Positions 40,230 through 51,110 of a stretch of 64,000 nucleotides of DNA are shown here, piece by piece. A program made the translations under genes and the position numbers. Within the stretch, counting starts at the first letter, position 1. Each line of letters begins with the position of its first letter. The stretch comes from Azophilus sp965200465 (GTDB lineage Bacteria > Pseudomonadota > Gammaproteobacteria > Pseudomonadales > Azotimanducaceae). The DNA is taken from the NCBI GenBank assembly GCA_965200465.1, contig OZ241358.1, forward strand, positions 124,001 through 188,000. The letters are read 5' to 3'. The notes beneath the pieces are model-generated. The model was not told where the DNA came from and searched no databases. It saw only the letters and a program-made list of their open reading frames with translations.

Positions 40230-40703
40230 CTAGCCGTGCAGTTGCTTTTCCTTGATTTCGGCCAAGGACTTGCAGTCCACGCACTGGGCGGCCGTGGGCC
40301 GCGCTTCAAGGCGACGCAAGCCAATCTCCAGGCCGCAGGTTTCGCAGTAGCCGTAGTCCTGTTGATCGACTCGCTCAATGGTCTGCTCGATCTTTCTGAT
40401 GAGACGCCGCTCCCGGTCCCGGGTGCGCAGTTCAATGGTGAACTCCTCCTCTTGGGTGGCCCGGTCAATTTGGTCGGGGAAGCTGGTTGCCTCGTCCTGC
40501 ATGTGATGCACGGTTCGGTCCACCTCCTCCATGAGGTCCGTGCGCCATTTCGTCAGGATGGCCCGGAAGTGCTGCAACTGCTCCTTGCTCATGTAGGGTT
40601 CGCCTTCCGCCGGCTGGTAAGGCGTGAAACTGGTGAAGGGGGAATCCACCGAAGCTCTTTTTGAGCGATCCGCCGCTGTCGATGCCCTATGCTCTAGTTC
40701 CAT
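40230..40703 (-). CDS. dksA: RNA polymerase-binding transcription factor DksA
   Basis: Works with ppGpp at RNA polymerase to adjust rRNA and amino-acid gene transcription. The coiled coil carries the acidic tip (DRTVHHMQDEATSFPDQIDRATQEEEF, matching the E. coli Asp71/Asp74 region). The zinc finger is C-x2-C-x17-C-x2-C (CETCGLEIGLRRLEARPTAAQCVDC). The ATG at 40703 gives 157 aa, close to E. coli DksA (151). The frame is open further upstream. sfsA is divergent, with about 100 bp between. Confidence 0.96.
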   Translation of the reverse strand: MELEHRASTAADRSKRASVDSPFTSFTPYQPAEGEPYMSKEQLQHFRAILTKWRTDLMEEVDRTVHHMQDEATSFPDQIDRATQEEEFTIELRTRDRERRLIRKIEQTIERVDQQDYGYCETCGLEIGLRRLEARPTAAQCVDCKSLAEIKEKQLHG

Positions 40704-40804
40704 GTCCTTTGCCCTTGCGCAATGCCGGAATTCGCCATTTTCGCCGCCGCCCCGAACGGCGGCGGCCAATTTAAGGGCGCGTAAACTACCAAAATCACGG
40801 CGGC

Positions 40805-41572
40805 TTGGCCATACAAGTGATCTACCGTCCGCCGCTTGTTGAGTGCCGCTTGGTGCGGCGCCGCAAACGCTTTCTGGCCGATGTGGAGCTGGCCGACGGC
40901 GCCCGCCTCACCGCCCACTGCGCCAACACCGGCGCGATGACCGGCTGCTCCGCGCCGGGCAGCCGCGCATGGCTGTGGGACTCCGGCAACGCCAAGCGCA
41001 AGTACCGACACACGCTGGAGTTGGTCGCCTCCGGGGAGCACCTAGTCTGCGTGAACACCGCCCGGGCCAACCAAGTCTTTGCGGCGGCGCTGCGCAGCTC
41101 CCTGCTGCCGCCCTTGGCCGGCTACGCTGAGTTGCGGCGCGAGCCGCGCATTCCCGGCGGCAAGGGGCGATTCGATTTCTTGTTGTCCGACCCGGTGCGC
41201 GGCGATTGCTTCATCGAGTTGAAGAGCCTCACCTTGGGCTTGGAAGCCGGCTACGGCGCCTTTCCCGACGCCGTAAGCGAACGCGCCCTCACCCAGGTGG
41301 CGGAGTTGCGGAGAATGCTCTTTCCCGGCGGCCAACCGCGCTCCTCGACCCAGCCCGCCCGGTGCCGGGCGGTGCTGGTCTTCTGCGTTTTGCACAACGG
41401 CGTCGAGACCGCCACCACGGCGGACCACATTCAGCCGGCCTACGGAGAGCGCCTGCGCACCGCGATGGCCGAGGGAGTGGAGGTTTACGCTTGGCGATGC
41501 CGCGTCAGCCCCCGCGCCTTGACGCTGGATCGGCGCCTGCCGTTCGTCAGCCCGCACGTCCGAACGCCCTGA
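40805..41572 (+). CDS. sfsA: Sugar fermentation stimulation protein SfsA
   Basis: Named from E. coli sugar-use phenotypes; the fold is a predicted or demonstrated nuclease with OB and PD-(D/E)xK-like parts. The family blocks VECRLVRRRKRFLADVELADG, HCANTGAMTGCSAPGSRAWLWDS, GKGRFDFLL and CFIELKSLTL (E-x-K) are all present. The start is taken as the TTG at 40805; a GTG at 40817 is an alternative. The dksA-sfsA neighbourhood is conserved in Pseudomonas. Confidence 0.92.
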   Translation: MAIQVIYRPPLVECRLVRRRKRFLADVELADGARLTAHCANTGAMTGCSAPGSRAWLWDSGNAKRKYRHTLELVASGEHLVCVNTARANQVFAAALRSSLLPPLAGYAELRREPRIPGGKGRFDFLLSDPVRGDCFIELKSLTLGLEAGYGAFPDAVSERALTQVAELRRMLFPGGQPRSSTQPARCRAVLVFCVLHNGVETATTADHIQPAYGERLRTAMAEGVEVYAWRCRVSPRALTLDRRLPFVSPHVRTP

Positions 41573-41596
41573 CCGTCCAGCGCAGGGCCTTGGCGC

Positions 41597-42640
41597 CTAG
41601 GCGCCCGGAAAAGCCTCCAGCAGGCGGCGGTACTCGCTGGCGTCCCGCAGCCGTGCGCCATAGCGCTGCACCAAGGCGGCGGCGGCGAAATTGCCGAAGC
41701 GGGCTGCGTCGGCCGCCGCCATGCCGATGGTCAAACCATAAAGGCAGGCGCCGGCGTAGATGTCTCCGGCGCCGGTGCTGTCCACCGCGTCCGCCGGAAA
41801 GCCGGGCGCCTTGGTCGGCTTGCCCTTGACTACGCTGAGGCTGCCATGCCGCCCCAACGTGAGGAAGCAGACTCGGCCGATGTCCTTCAATTCGGCAATG
41901 GCCAAGTCCAGCCGGTCCGTCTTCGCCCAAGTGAGGGCTTCCTCCTCGTTGCAGAACAGCCAATCGACGCCGTTGCCCAGCAAGCGCTCGAGCTCATTGC
42001 GGAACGACTGCACCATGCTGGGATCGGATAGGCTGACGGCCGTGGCCACGCCCCGTTCGTCCGCCAAGCTGCGGGCGGTGCTGGCGGCGAGCAGGCTTGG
42101 CGGCGAGGAGGTTAGGTAGCCTTCAACGTAAAGAGTGCGGGCGGCGGCCAAGGCGCCCTCGTCAATGGCGGCGGCGTCCAATTGGCTGGAAACGCCTAGA
42201 AAGGTGTTCATGGAGCGCTCGGCGTCCCTGGTGATCAGGACGAGGCTTAGGCCCGAACGTCCGGCGCAAGCGACGTTGCGGTTGACGCCGATGCCGGCGG
42301 CCGTCAAGTCGTCCAGAAAATGGCGCCCCACATCGTCTTCGGCCACCCTGCAGGAATAGAAGCAATTGCCGCCGAAACCTTGCACGGCCATTAGGGTGTT
42401 GGCTGCGGAGCCGCCACTGAAGCGCTCATGGCTAAGCGCCTGAAGATCCGCGAGCAGCAGGTCTAGGCGCGTCTCGTCCACCAAGGTCATGTGACCCTTG
42501 GCGATGCCGTGCCGTTCAAGGAAGCCTTCATCGACCGAGTACTCGATATCGACCAGCGCGTTGCCCAGTCCATAGAGGTCGTAGCGCAAAGGACGGCGGC
42601 TGCCGCAAGGCGAAGGCTTGGCCAAGTCGCTGGCTTTCAA
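41597..42640 (-). CDS. PfkB-family carbohydrate/nucleoside kinase (adenosine kinase-like)
   Basis: Ribokinase-fold kinase. N-terminal sugar-binding signature GNALVDIEY and FSGGSAANTLMAVQGFGG, and C-terminal ATP/anion-hole motif AVDSTGAGDIYAGACLYG with the catalytic Asp. The overall sequence resembles bacterial proteins labelled adenosine kinase, but the substrate cannot be proved from sequence. It starts with TTG overlapping the hemL stop (TTGA). A 14-bp GC palindrome overlaps its stop codon, opposite the convergent sfsA end. Confidence 0.85.
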   Translation of the reverse strand: MKASDLAKPSPCGSRRPLRYDLYGLGNALVDIEYSVDEGFLERHGIAKGHMTLVDETRLDLLLADLQALSHERFSGGSAANTLMAVQGFGGNCFYSCRVAEDDVGRHFLDDLTAAGIGVNRNVACAGRSGLSLVLITRDAERSMNTFLGVSSQLDAAAIDEGALAAARTLYVEGYLTSSPPSLLAASTARSLADERGVATAVSLSDPSMVQSFRNELERLLGNGVDWLFCNEEEALTWAKTDRLDLAIAELKDIGRVCFLTLGRHGSLSVVKGKPTKAPGFPADAVDSTGAGDIYAGACLYGLTIGMAAADAARFGNFAAAALVQRYGARLRDASEYRRLLEAFPGA

Positions 42641-43920
42641 ATGGCGGCCAAGGCTGCGTCGGCGGCGGCCAAGGTGGCGTCAATGAGGTCCCGGGTGTGC
42701 TGGACGCCGACGAATCCCACTTCAAAAGCGCTGGGGGCCAGGTAAACGCCTTGATGCAGCATGGCGTGGAAGAACCGAGCGTAGGCGTCGCTGTTGGCGT
42801 TGGCGACCTGCTCGAAGGCGGTGACCGGCGCCGGTGCGTCGAAGAATAGGCTGAACATGCCGCAGACCTGATTGACGGCGACCCGCCGCCTGTGCTTGAC
42901 GGCCAGCGCTTTGAGCTCCTGCGTCAAGAAATTGGTGCTTGCCTCCAGCGCGGCATAGACTTCTTCGTCCAAGGCGTCCAGCGTGGCGATGCCGGCGGCA
43001 ACGGCCAAGGGATTGCCGGAAAGGGTGCCGGCTTGGTAAACGTCTCCCTCCGGGGCCAGGCGGTCCATGACTTCCCGGCGGCCGCCCAAGGCGCCCACCG
43101 GCAGCCCGCCGCCGATGATCTTGCCCAAGGCGGTCAGATCCGGCATGACGCCGTAGCGGGCCTGGGCGCCGCCTCGGGCCACCCGAAAGCCCGTCATCAC
43201 CTCGTCAAAGATCAGCAGGCTGCCATCGGCTCGGGTGATTTGCCGAATGGCCTCCAGAAAGCCCGGTTGCGGCGGTATGCAGCCCATGTTGCCGGCCACC
43301 GGCTCCAGGATGAGGCCGGCGATCCGCTGCGGATGGGCCTCGTACGCCTTGCGCACCGCCTCGGCGTCGTTGAACGGCAGGGTGAGGGTCTGTGCGGCGA
43401 CCGCCGCCGGCACGCCGGGAGAGTTGGGAATGCCCAGCGTCAGCAGGCCGGACCCCGCCTTGGTCAGTAGGCTGTCTGAATGCCCGTGGTAGCAGCCTTC
43501 GAACTTAACGATCAGGTCCCTGCCGGTGAAGCCTCGGGCCAGGCGGACGGCGGTCATGGCCGCCTCCGTGCCGGAGTTCACCAGCCGCACCTTCTCCACG
43601 CTGGGCACCATGCTGACGATGCGTTCGGCGAGTTCGATTTCCAGCTCCGTTGGGGCGCCGAAGCCTAGGGCCAAGTCCGCCTGGGCCTTTATTGCCGCCA
43701 CCACTTTGGCGTTGCGGTGGCCGAGAATCACCGGCCCCCAGGAGCAGACGTAATCTATGCAGCGGTTGCCGTCCGCATCCTCAAGCCAAGCGCCTTCGCC
43801 GGAATGAAAGAACGCCGGGTCGCCGCCGACGCCCTTGAAGGCCCGCACCGGCGAGTTCACGCCGCCGGGCATGGTGCGTCGCGCCCGTTCGATCAACATG
43901 CGGGATTTTGCTCTTTGCAT
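42637..43920 (-). CDS. hemL: Glutamate-1-semialdehyde 2,1-aminomutase
   Basis: PLP enzyme that converts glutamate-1-semialdehyde to 5-aminolevulinate in C5-pathway heme synthesis. The PLP lysine is in LTALGKIIGGGLPVGALGG. Further marks are MPGGVNSPVRAFKGVGGDP, GPVILGHRN, NSGTEAAMTAVRLARG, EGCYHGHSD and LIFDEVMTGFRV. The ATG at 43920 gives 427 aa, the family length; the frame is open upstream through hemJ. The overlap with the kinase gene and the nearness to hemJ suggest an operon hemJ-hemL-kinase. Confidence 0.97.
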   Translation of the reverse strand: MQRAKSRMLIERARRTMPGGVNSPVRAFKGVGGDPAFFHSGEGAWLEDADGNRCIDYVCSWGPVILGHRNAKVVAAIKAQADLALGFGAPTELEIELAERIVSMVPSVEKVRLVNSGTEAAMTAVRLARGFTGRDLIVKFEGCYHGHSDSLLTKAGSGLLTLGIPNSPGVPAAVAAQTLTLPFNDAEAVRKAYEAHPQRIAGLILEPVAGNMGCIPPQPGFLEAIRQITRADGSLLIFDEVMTGFRVARGGAQARYGVMPDLTALGKIIGGGLPVGALGGRREVMDRLAPEGDVYQAGTLSGNPLAVAAGIATLDALDEEVYAALEASTNFLTQELKALAVKHRRRVAVNQVCGMFSLFFDAPAPVTAFEQVANANSDAYARFFHAMLHQGVYLAPSAFEVGFVGVQHTRDLIDATLAAADAALAAI

Positions 43921-43934
43921 CGCCCTGCGATCCT

Positions 43935-44360
43935 TCAGAAGGGCCTGACGACCGCCAGAATGACGATGAGCGCCAAGGCGAGAGTGGGCGCTTCGTTGAA
44001 CAGGCGCAGAAAGCGTTCGCTGCGGGGATTTTCCCCACTCGCCAGCCCCCGCATGATGCGGCGGCAATAATGCTGGTAGCCGACCAATCCAAACACCAGG
44101 GCCACCTTGAGCCAGAGCCACAGGCTTGCGCCGTGGGCGCTCCAGGTCAGGGCCAGCGCCCAAAAGCCGAAAACCAACGTGGCCGTCATGGCGGGGTTCA
44201 TGATGATTCGGTAGAGCTTGGACTCCATGACGGCGAATCGCTCCCGACCAACTTGGTCGTCCGCGCTGACGTGATAGACGAACAGCCTGGGCAGATAGAA
44301 CAGGCCGGCGAACCAGCACACCGCAGCGATGATGTGGGCGGCCTTGATCCACAGGATCAT
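43935..44360 (-). CDS. hemJ: Protoporphyrinogen oxidase HemJ
   Basis: Small four-helix membrane protein that oxidises protoporphyrinogen IX in bacteria without HemG or HemY. The 141-aa sequence has IKAAHIIAAVCWFAGLFYLPRLFVYH with the conserved His of the first helix, and the KVALVFGLVGYQHYCRRIMR helix. The end RFLRLFNEAPTLALALIVILAVVRPF is the family C terminus. It lies 14 bp before hemL in the same direction, linking two steps of heme synthesis. Confidence 0.92.
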   Translation of the reverse strand: MILWIKAAHIIAAVCWFAGLFYLPRLFVYHVSADDQVGRERFAVMESKLYRIIMNPAMTATLVFGFWALALTWSAHGASLWLWLKVALVFGLVGYQHYCRRIMRGLASGENPRSERFLRLFNEAPTLALALIVILAVVRPF

Positions 44361-44629
44361 GGATTCTGCTCCCCTTCACGGCGCCGCCGCACGGCGGCGT
44401 TTCTTGATGTCTTCGCAAGCAATCACGCCCAACAGCGCCGCTGGCGGCTTGGCACCCTGCTCGACGATGCAGGCCGCAAGTCTGCCGCGTTCAACAGCCA
44501 AGGTAAATCCCCTCCCCGTTCGTTCGTCGCCCGCCAAGGCCGCTTCCGTTTGGTTTTCCAAGAGGGCTGCATCGGCCCAGCGGCTTGCCGGCGGTATAAT
44601 CCGCCCTTTCCGCTGGAATTTTGCAACTC

Positions 44630-44965
44630 ATGCCCGCTCAGGCCGACATCGCTTTTTCGGAGCGCGCCGCCGCCAAAGTCAAGCAGCTCATTGACGGCGA
44701 AGGCGTGGACTTGAACCTGCGGGTGTTCATCACCGGCGGCGGCTGCAGCGGCTTTTCCTACGGCTTCACCTTTGATGAGGCCATTGCCGAGGACGATGCC
44801 GTGGTGCGGCGGGGGGAAGTCACCATGGTGGTGGACAGCCTGAGCTACCAATACCTGCTCGGTGCGGAAATCGACTACGCGGAAGACCTTCAGGGCTCCC
44901 AGTTCGTGGTCAAGAACCCCAACGCCGCCTCCACTTGCGGGTGCGGCAACTCCTTCGCCATCTGA
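44630..44965 (+). CDS. erpA: Iron-sulfur cluster insertion protein ErpA
   Basis: A-type carrier that delivers [Fe-S] clusters to apo-proteins. The three conserved cysteines are in GGGCSGFSYGFTFDE and STCGCGNSF. It has 111 aa from the ATG at 44630; a TTG at 44621 is an alternative. A TATAAT at 44595-44600 within a short inverted repeat (GGCGG-TATAAT-CCGCC) lies about 30 bp upstream and may be the -10, though the -35 is weak. It runs convergent to anmK. Confidence 0.95.
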   Translation: MPAQADIAFSERAAAKVKQLIDGEGVDLNLRVFITGGGCSGFSYGFTFDEAIAEDDAVVRRGEVTMVVDSLSYQYLLGAEIDYAEDLQGSQFVVKNPNAASTCGCGNSFAI

Positions 44966-45018
44966 AATGCCTCCATTGCCCAGCCTCTTCCAAGCCCGAC
45001 GACCTCCCCCAAGCGCCT

Positions 45019-46119
45019 TCAGGGCGCGTAAACGCCGCCAAGCACCCTAGGCCCTTGGGCGCCGGTGACTTCGGGCGCATTGGCCGGCGTTCCGGTCAAC
45101 CGTTGGTGCGCCAGCCAAGCGAAGGCGGCGGCCTCAACGGCGTCCCCATCCCAACCATGCCGGTCGATGGCCTCCACCGGCGCTTCGGCGAGTTCGGCTA
45201 GGCGCCGCATCAGCAAGGCGTTCGAGCGCCCGCCGCCGCAGACGATGATGCGCTGTGCGCCGGGCGCCCAGCGTTGGATGGCCTCCACCGTTGCGGCCGC
45301 CGTGAACTCCAGCAGGGTGCGCTGCACATCTTCGGGCTTCAGGCTCGGGCGCAGGCGCTTCGCCAACCACCTCAGGTTGTAGTGCTCCTTGCCGGTGCTC
45401 TTTGGCGGTCGCCTTGCAAGGTAGGGGTCCTGCTTGAGGGTTTGCAGCAGTTGACAGTCAGGCTTGCCGGTGGCCGCCCAAGCGCCGTCCGCGTCATAGC
45501 TGTGACCCTGGTGCATGCGGCACCAATCGTCCAGCAGGGCGTTGCCCGGGCCCGTGTCGAAGCCGAACAACGGTTGGCGCAGCACACTGATGTTGCTGAT
45601 GCCGCCGATGTTCAACACCACCCGCAGTTCGTCGGCGCCACCTAGAATGGCGGCGTGAAAGCTCGGCGCCAGGGGGGCGCCCTCGCCCTTGGCGGCGAGG
45701 TCCCGGCGGCGGAAGTCGGCCACGGTGGTCACTCCGGTGATCTCGGCGATGATGTTGGGGTCGCCGATTTGCATGGAAAACTTGGGTTCCCCTTCTGGTC
45801 GGTGGCGAACCGTCTGGCCGTGGCTGCCGATGGCGCGAACCTGGGCTGCGGTCAGCCCCTGTCGCTGCATGAAGCTCTTGACGGCTTCGCCGATGAAGCG
45901 CCCTAAGGCGGCGTCCGCCGCGCCTAGTGCGTCGAGCCGGTCGCCTTGGGATTGGCCGAGGTCGATGAGCGTTCCCCGCAAGGTTGCGGGCAGGGCCAGG
46001 GTGTCTTGGGCCAGCAGGCTGGGGCTGGCGCCGTCCATCCGAATGAGGGCGATGTCCAGCCCATCCACGCTGGTGCCGGTGATGGCGCCGAGGTAGCGCA
46101 GGCCATCCCCCGACGGCAT
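45019..46119 (-). CDS. anmK: Anhydro-N-acetylmuramic acid kinase
   Basis: Phosphorylates and opens 1,6-anhydro-MurNAc in cell-wall recycling. Characteristic blocks: LGAITGTSVDGLDIALI, GSHGQTVRH, SMQIGDPNIIAEITGVTTVADFRRRDLAAKGEGAPLAPSFH, VVLNIGGISNIS, FDTGPGNALLDDW and CGGGRSNALLMRRLAE. At 366 aa the length is normal. It follows the M23 peptidase gene by 7 bp, which fits a shared role in peptidoglycan turnover. Confidence 0.97.
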   Translation of the reverse strand: MPSGDGLRYLGAITGTSVDGLDIALIRMDGASPSLLAQDTLALPATLRGTLIDLGQSQGDRLDALGAADAALGRFIGEAVKSFMQRQGLTAAQVRAIGSHGQTVRHRPEGEPKFSMQIGDPNIIAEITGVTTVADFRRRDLAAKGEGAPLAPSFHAAILGGADELRVVLNIGGISNISVLRQPLFGFDTGPGNALLDDWCRMHQGHSYDADGAWAATGKPDCQLLQTLKQDPYLARRPPKSTGKEHYNLRWLAKRLRPSLKPEDVQRTLLEFTAAATVEAIQRWAPGAQRIIVCGGGRSNALLMRRLAELAEAPVEAIDRHGWDGDAVEAAAFAWLAHQRLTGTPANAPEVTGAQGPRVLGGVYAP

Positions 46120-46126
46120 GGCCGCT

Positions 46127-47572
46127 TTAGCGCCCGACTGCCAGGCTGGGTTGTTTGTGATGCATCAAGGAGGCCAGCAAGGGCACTGCGGTGGCGTTGA
46201 AGTGCGCCCGGTCGGCAGTGGTTACGGGCGCGGCGTCCGGCAGGTCCACGGTGCGCGGATTCTGGTGAACGCCGTTGACCAGGAATTCGTAGTGCAGGTG
46301 CGGGCCGGTGGCGTAGCCGGTGGCGCCCACCTCGCCGATCACCTGGCCTTGCTGCACTTTGGCGCCGGCCCGAATGCCGCGTCCGAATTTCGACAGGTGC
46401 AGGTATTTGGTGGTGATGTTGCTGCCGTGGCGCAGCACCACGAAGTTGCCGTTGGGCGTTGTTCTGGCCGCCGTCGTCACCACCCCGTCGCCCGCAGCGA
46501 GCACGTCCGTGCCTGTGGGCGCAGCGTAGTCGATGCCCCGGTGCGGCATGTTGCTCTTCCACAGCGGATGCTTGCGGCGCAGGTTGAAGTTGGAGCTGAT
46601 GCGGGTGAACTTCAGGGGGGCGCGCAGGAACTGCTTTTGCACACTGTTGCCCTGCAGGTCGAAATAGCCTTCGTTTCCTTCTGGATTGGTGTAGAGCACG
46701 GCTTGGTGGCTGCGGCCCTGGTTGACGAATTCGGCGGCCAAGATTCTGCCGAAGCCGATGAACTTGTTGTCCAAGTAGTTCTCCTCGAAGAGAACATGGA
46801 AGGAGTCCCCGGACCGGATGTCGAGCACAAAGTCCACATCCCATTGGAAGATCTCGGCCAACTTCATGGTCATCTTGTCCGTGAAGCCGGCCCGTTGGCC
46901 GGCGACGAACAGGCTATGGTCAATCACCGCATGCTTGTAGGACTGAACGCTTTCCGGCTCGACGACTATCTCCGTGCCCTCGAACCCGCTGCCGGAGCGG
47001 ACGAATTCGAGCTTTTCAAGAGGGCCGGACGAGTAGGTCAGGCCGAGCAGATCGTTGCCTTCGCCGACCAGGAAGCTAAACTCATGGCCGGGCAGGATGT
47101 TGGCCAACCGGGGGCCCAAGGGCTGCGTGTTGACGAGCTGGTGCAAATCCTGCTGCGAAAGCCCTTGGCGGCGGAACACTAGGGAGAGATTGTCGCCCGG
47201 CTGCACTTGCACAATCTGGGTTGCCGTTTTAGGCGCATCGTCTGCAGCCGGCTTCGGCGGCTCCCCGGGCATGGGGTGCGTCTCGGCCGGCGCCTCGGCG
47301 ACCGGCGACGGCGCAAACCCAGCGTCTTCATCGGCGTCGCTGGTGAATTTGGCGACGACGATGCCGCATAGACACAGGCCGGCGATGGCGGGTGAAAACA
47401 GCACCATCCGGCGGAGTTGGCCGCTGCTCAAGGTTTCTTCCGCCTTGTTGTCTGCACGGTTAATTTCGGCTGCTGTCCCATGCCCCTTCCAAAAAACCAC
47501 AGGATTTCGCGGAACAAAAGCCGACTTCTTACAGGCAAATTTAGGGTTTGTCCAGAAAAAAATTGCCAACAT
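46127..47572 (-). CDS. M23-family murein endopeptidase (MepM-like)
   Basis: Zinc peptidase expected to cleave peptidoglycan cross-links in the periplasm. A single membrane helix (residues about 56-75, VLFSPAIAGLCLCGIVVAKF) follows an N-terminal cytoplasmic stretch. A LysM/OapA-like region (IVQVQPGDNLSLVFRRQGLSQQDLHQL) comes next. The LytM domain has the metal site HRGIDYAAPTGTDV and GPHLHYEFLVNG. It has 481 aa. The neighbours tyrS, anmK and erpA are the same as around the Pseudomonas homologue. An exact match to E. coli mepM is not claimed. Confidence 0.92.
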   Translation of the reverse strand: MLAIFFWTNPKFACKKSAFVPRNPVVFWKGHGTAAEINRADNKAEETLSSGQLRRMVLFSPAIAGLCLCGIVVAKFTSDADEDAGFAPSPVAEAPAETHPMPGEPPKPAADDAPKTATQIVQVQPGDNLSLVFRRQGLSQQDLHQLVNTQPLGPRLANILPGHEFSFLVGEGNDLLGLTYSSGPLEKLEFVRSGSGFEGTEIVVEPESVQSYKHAVIDHSLFVAGQRAGFTDKMTMKLAEIFQWDVDFVLDIRSGDSFHVLFEENYLDNKFIGFGRILAAEFVNQGRSHQAVLYTNPEGNEGYFDLQGNSVQKQFLRAPLKFTRISSNFNLRRKHPLWKSNMPHRGIDYAAPTGTDVLAAGDGVVTTAARTTPNGNFVVLRHGSNITTKYLHLSKFGRGIRAGAKVQQGQVIGEVGATGYATGPHLHYEFLVNGVHQNPRTVDLPDAAPVTTADRAHFNATAVPLLASLMHHKQPSLAVGR

Positions 47573-47668
47573 GTTGAAAATTCAATGAAAAATTCATTTT
47601 TTGGCCGAATTGGGCTTGGCTTCTGCTAAATTTTCGGCCCTTGCTCCAAGTTGGTTGGCTTGCTTCTG

Positions 47669-48943
47669 ATGCTTCTTGACGAACTCGAAGCGCGTGGACT
47701 AGTGGCCCGGATGTCCGACGGAAATGCTCTGCGGGAGCACCTCGCCGGCGGCCCGCGCACCCTTTACTGTGGCTTCGACCCCACGGCGGACAGCCTGCAC
47801 ATCGGCAACCTAGTGCCGCTGATGGCCCTGCAGCGCTTTCAGCGAGCCGGCCACAGGCCGATACTGCTTCTTGGCGGCGCTACGGGGCTAATCGGCGACC
47901 CTTCCGGGCGGGAGAGCGAACGCAGCTTGAACGAGGCGTCGGTGGTGGCCGACTGGATTGAGCGCATTCGCGGGCAAGTGGCGCCCTTTGTGGATTTCGA
48001 GGGGAGCGCCGCCGCTGCGATCGTCAACAATCTGGACTGGACCCGGAATTTGGACGTGCTCTCGTTTCTGCGGGACCTGGGCAAAGTCTTCTCCGTGAAC
48101 GCCATGCTCGGGCGCGAATCCGTTCGGCGGCGGCTGCGGCAGCAAGACCAGGGCATTTCCTACACCGAGTTCAGCTACATGCTCCTGCAGGCCAATGACT
48201 ATTTGCAGCTGGCGCGACGTTACGGCTGCTCGCTGCAGATCGGCGGCAGCGATCAGTGGGGCAACATCATCGCCGGCATGGATTTGGTGCGCCGCCGCTT
48301 AGGCCAGGACGCCTACGCCCTCACCCTGCCCCTGATCACGCGGGCGGACGGCGCGAAGTTCGGCAAGACCGCCGCCGGCGCCGTTTGGCTGGACCCGGGC
48401 AAGACTTCGCCCTACGCTTTCCATCAGTTTTGGTTGAACACGGCTGATGCGGACGTGGTCGCCCACCTACGGCGGTTTTCCGCGCTTGACCTCACCGAAA
48501 TCGACGCCTTGGCTGCGTCTTTGTCCGCGGCACCGGAGCGGCGGGAAGCCCAAACCCGGCTGGCGGATCACCTAACTCGCCTAGTGCATGGGGCGGACGC
48601 CTTGCAGCCGGTGCAGCGCATCAATGGGTGCCTGTTCGGCGGTGATCCAAGGGCGCTCCGGGAAGGGGATTTGCGGCAGCTGGAGCTTGACGGCATGGAG
48701 AGCGTCCAGGTTGCGGAGGGCCGCGTGGGTCTGCTGGCGGCGGCGGTGGCCGCTGGTTTGGCCAAGTCCAGGGGTGCGGCTCGAAAACTGGTGCAGGCCA
48801 GGGGCTTGTCCGTCAACGGCGAGGTGCAGGATGACCCCAGCCGCCAGCTCGACTTCGCCAAGGCCCTTTACGGGCGCTACTACCTGCTGCGGCGCGGAAA
48901 AAAGCACTGGCGCCTGCTGGTTCGGCGGCCCAATGGCGGTTGA
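47669..48943 (+). CDS. tyrS: Tyrosyl-tRNA synthetase
   Basis: Class I synthetase that charges tRNA-Tyr. HIGN (in DSLHIGNLVPLMALQRFQ) and the KMSKS-type KFGKT loop are present, together with YCGFDPTADS and LLQANDYLQLARRYGCSLQIGGSDQWGNI. A C-terminal S4-like RNA-binding domain (KSRGAARKLVQARGLSVNGEVQDDP) follows. The ATG at 47669 aligns with family starts; a TTG six codons upstream is possible. The rRNA operon begins just downstream, as in Pseudomonas. Confidence 0.97.
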   Translation: MLLDELEARGLVARMSDGNALREHLAGGPRTLYCGFDPTADSLHIGNLVPLMALQRFQRAGHRPILLLGGATGLIGDPSGRESERSLNEASVVADWIERIRGQVAPFVDFEGSAAAAIVNNLDWTRNLDVLSFLRDLGKVFSVNAMLGRESVRRRLRQQDQGISYTEFSYMLLQANDYLQLARRYGCSLQIGGSDQWGNIIAGMDLVRRRLGQDAYALTLPLITRADGAKFGKTAAGAVWLDPGKTSPYAFHQFWLNTADADVVAHLRRFSALDLTEIDALAASLSAAPERREAQTRLADHLTRLVHGADALQPVQRINGCLFGGDPRALREGDLRQLELDGMESVQVAEGRVGLLAAAVAAGLAKSRGAARKLVQARGLSVNGEVQDDPSRQLDFAKALYGRYYLLRRGKKHWRLLVRRPNGG

Positions 48944-48989
48944 CGGGCCTCCCGGCGGCCATTTTCGCAAAAAAAGAGTGAAATTTGTC

Positions 48990-49017
48990 TTGCCAAGGCT
49001 GGGCGCAGGCGTATAAT
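48990..49017 (+). promoter_or_regulatory. rRNA operon promoter with UP-element-like tract
   Basis: TTGCCA (48990-48995), a 16-bp spacer and a perfect TATAAT (49012-49017), with a GCGC-rich discriminator after it. An A/T-rich stretch at 48969-48985 just upstream has the position of an UP element. A GC-rich hairpin in the leader (49026-49047) follows. Confidence 0.8.
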
Positions 49018-49052
49018 GCGCAGCCCACTCCGGGGGGCAGGCCCCCGGGTCT

Positions 49053-49062
49053 TGCTCTTTAA
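49053..49062 (+). promoter_or_regulatory. boxA antitermination site in the rrn leader
   Basis: TGCTCTTTAA matches the bacterial boxA core that NusB/S10 bind to protect rRNA transcripts from Rho. It lies between the promoter and the 16S gene, about 36 nt after the -10 element. Confidence 0.75.
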
Positions 49063-49219
49063 GTCCGAAAAAGTTGACCATGTACGCGGCAGCCGGAACC
49101 GCGGGCCGGCCCTTGGGCGGGTTCCGTTTTCCGGCTGCAAACAAGCCATTCGTGTGGGTAACACGAAGATTCATTGAGGAGCCAAAACCCTTTTGTGCAA
49201 CCTGTTGCACAGCGAAGTT

Positions 49220-50772
<1,553 letters not shown>

Positions 50773-51018
50773 AAACCTCAATCCTGAGCGCCATGTCAGC
50801 GGCCTTTGCGCCGCCCGGCGGGCGCAAGATCGGATCATTGGCTTTGCAGAGAATTTTCGTGGGCGGCGCAGAAGAGGCCGGCAGTTTTGGCCTTGGCGCC
50901 GCTGCGCCGTTCCGCTTCGGTGGAACGGCACCCACACGAATGGTTTGAGGTCAGCTTTTGCCAATTCCTCAGCAGGCAATGTGAGCAAGGCCGCTTGGCG
51001 CTGGCAGCGGAGTTCAAC

Positions 51019-51095
51019 GGGTCTGTAGCTCAGTTGGTCAGAGCGCACCCCTGATAAGGGTGAGGTCGGTGGTTCAAGTCCACCCAGACCCACCA
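51019..51095 (+). tRNA. tRNA-Ile(GAT) in the 16S-23S spacer
   Basis: A 77-nt tRNA with acceptor stem GGGTCTG/CAGACCC, anticodon GAT in CTGATAA, T-loop TTCAAGT and encoded CCA. It is the usual first spacer tRNA. Confidence 0.98.
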
Positions 51096-51110
51096 CCTGC
51101 CCAGGCAACC

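Noticed and set aside
41592..41605. Palindrome GGCGCCTAGGCGCC at the kinase stop
   Set aside because: Short GC-rich symmetry in a convergent gene end without a T tract; no function can be argued.
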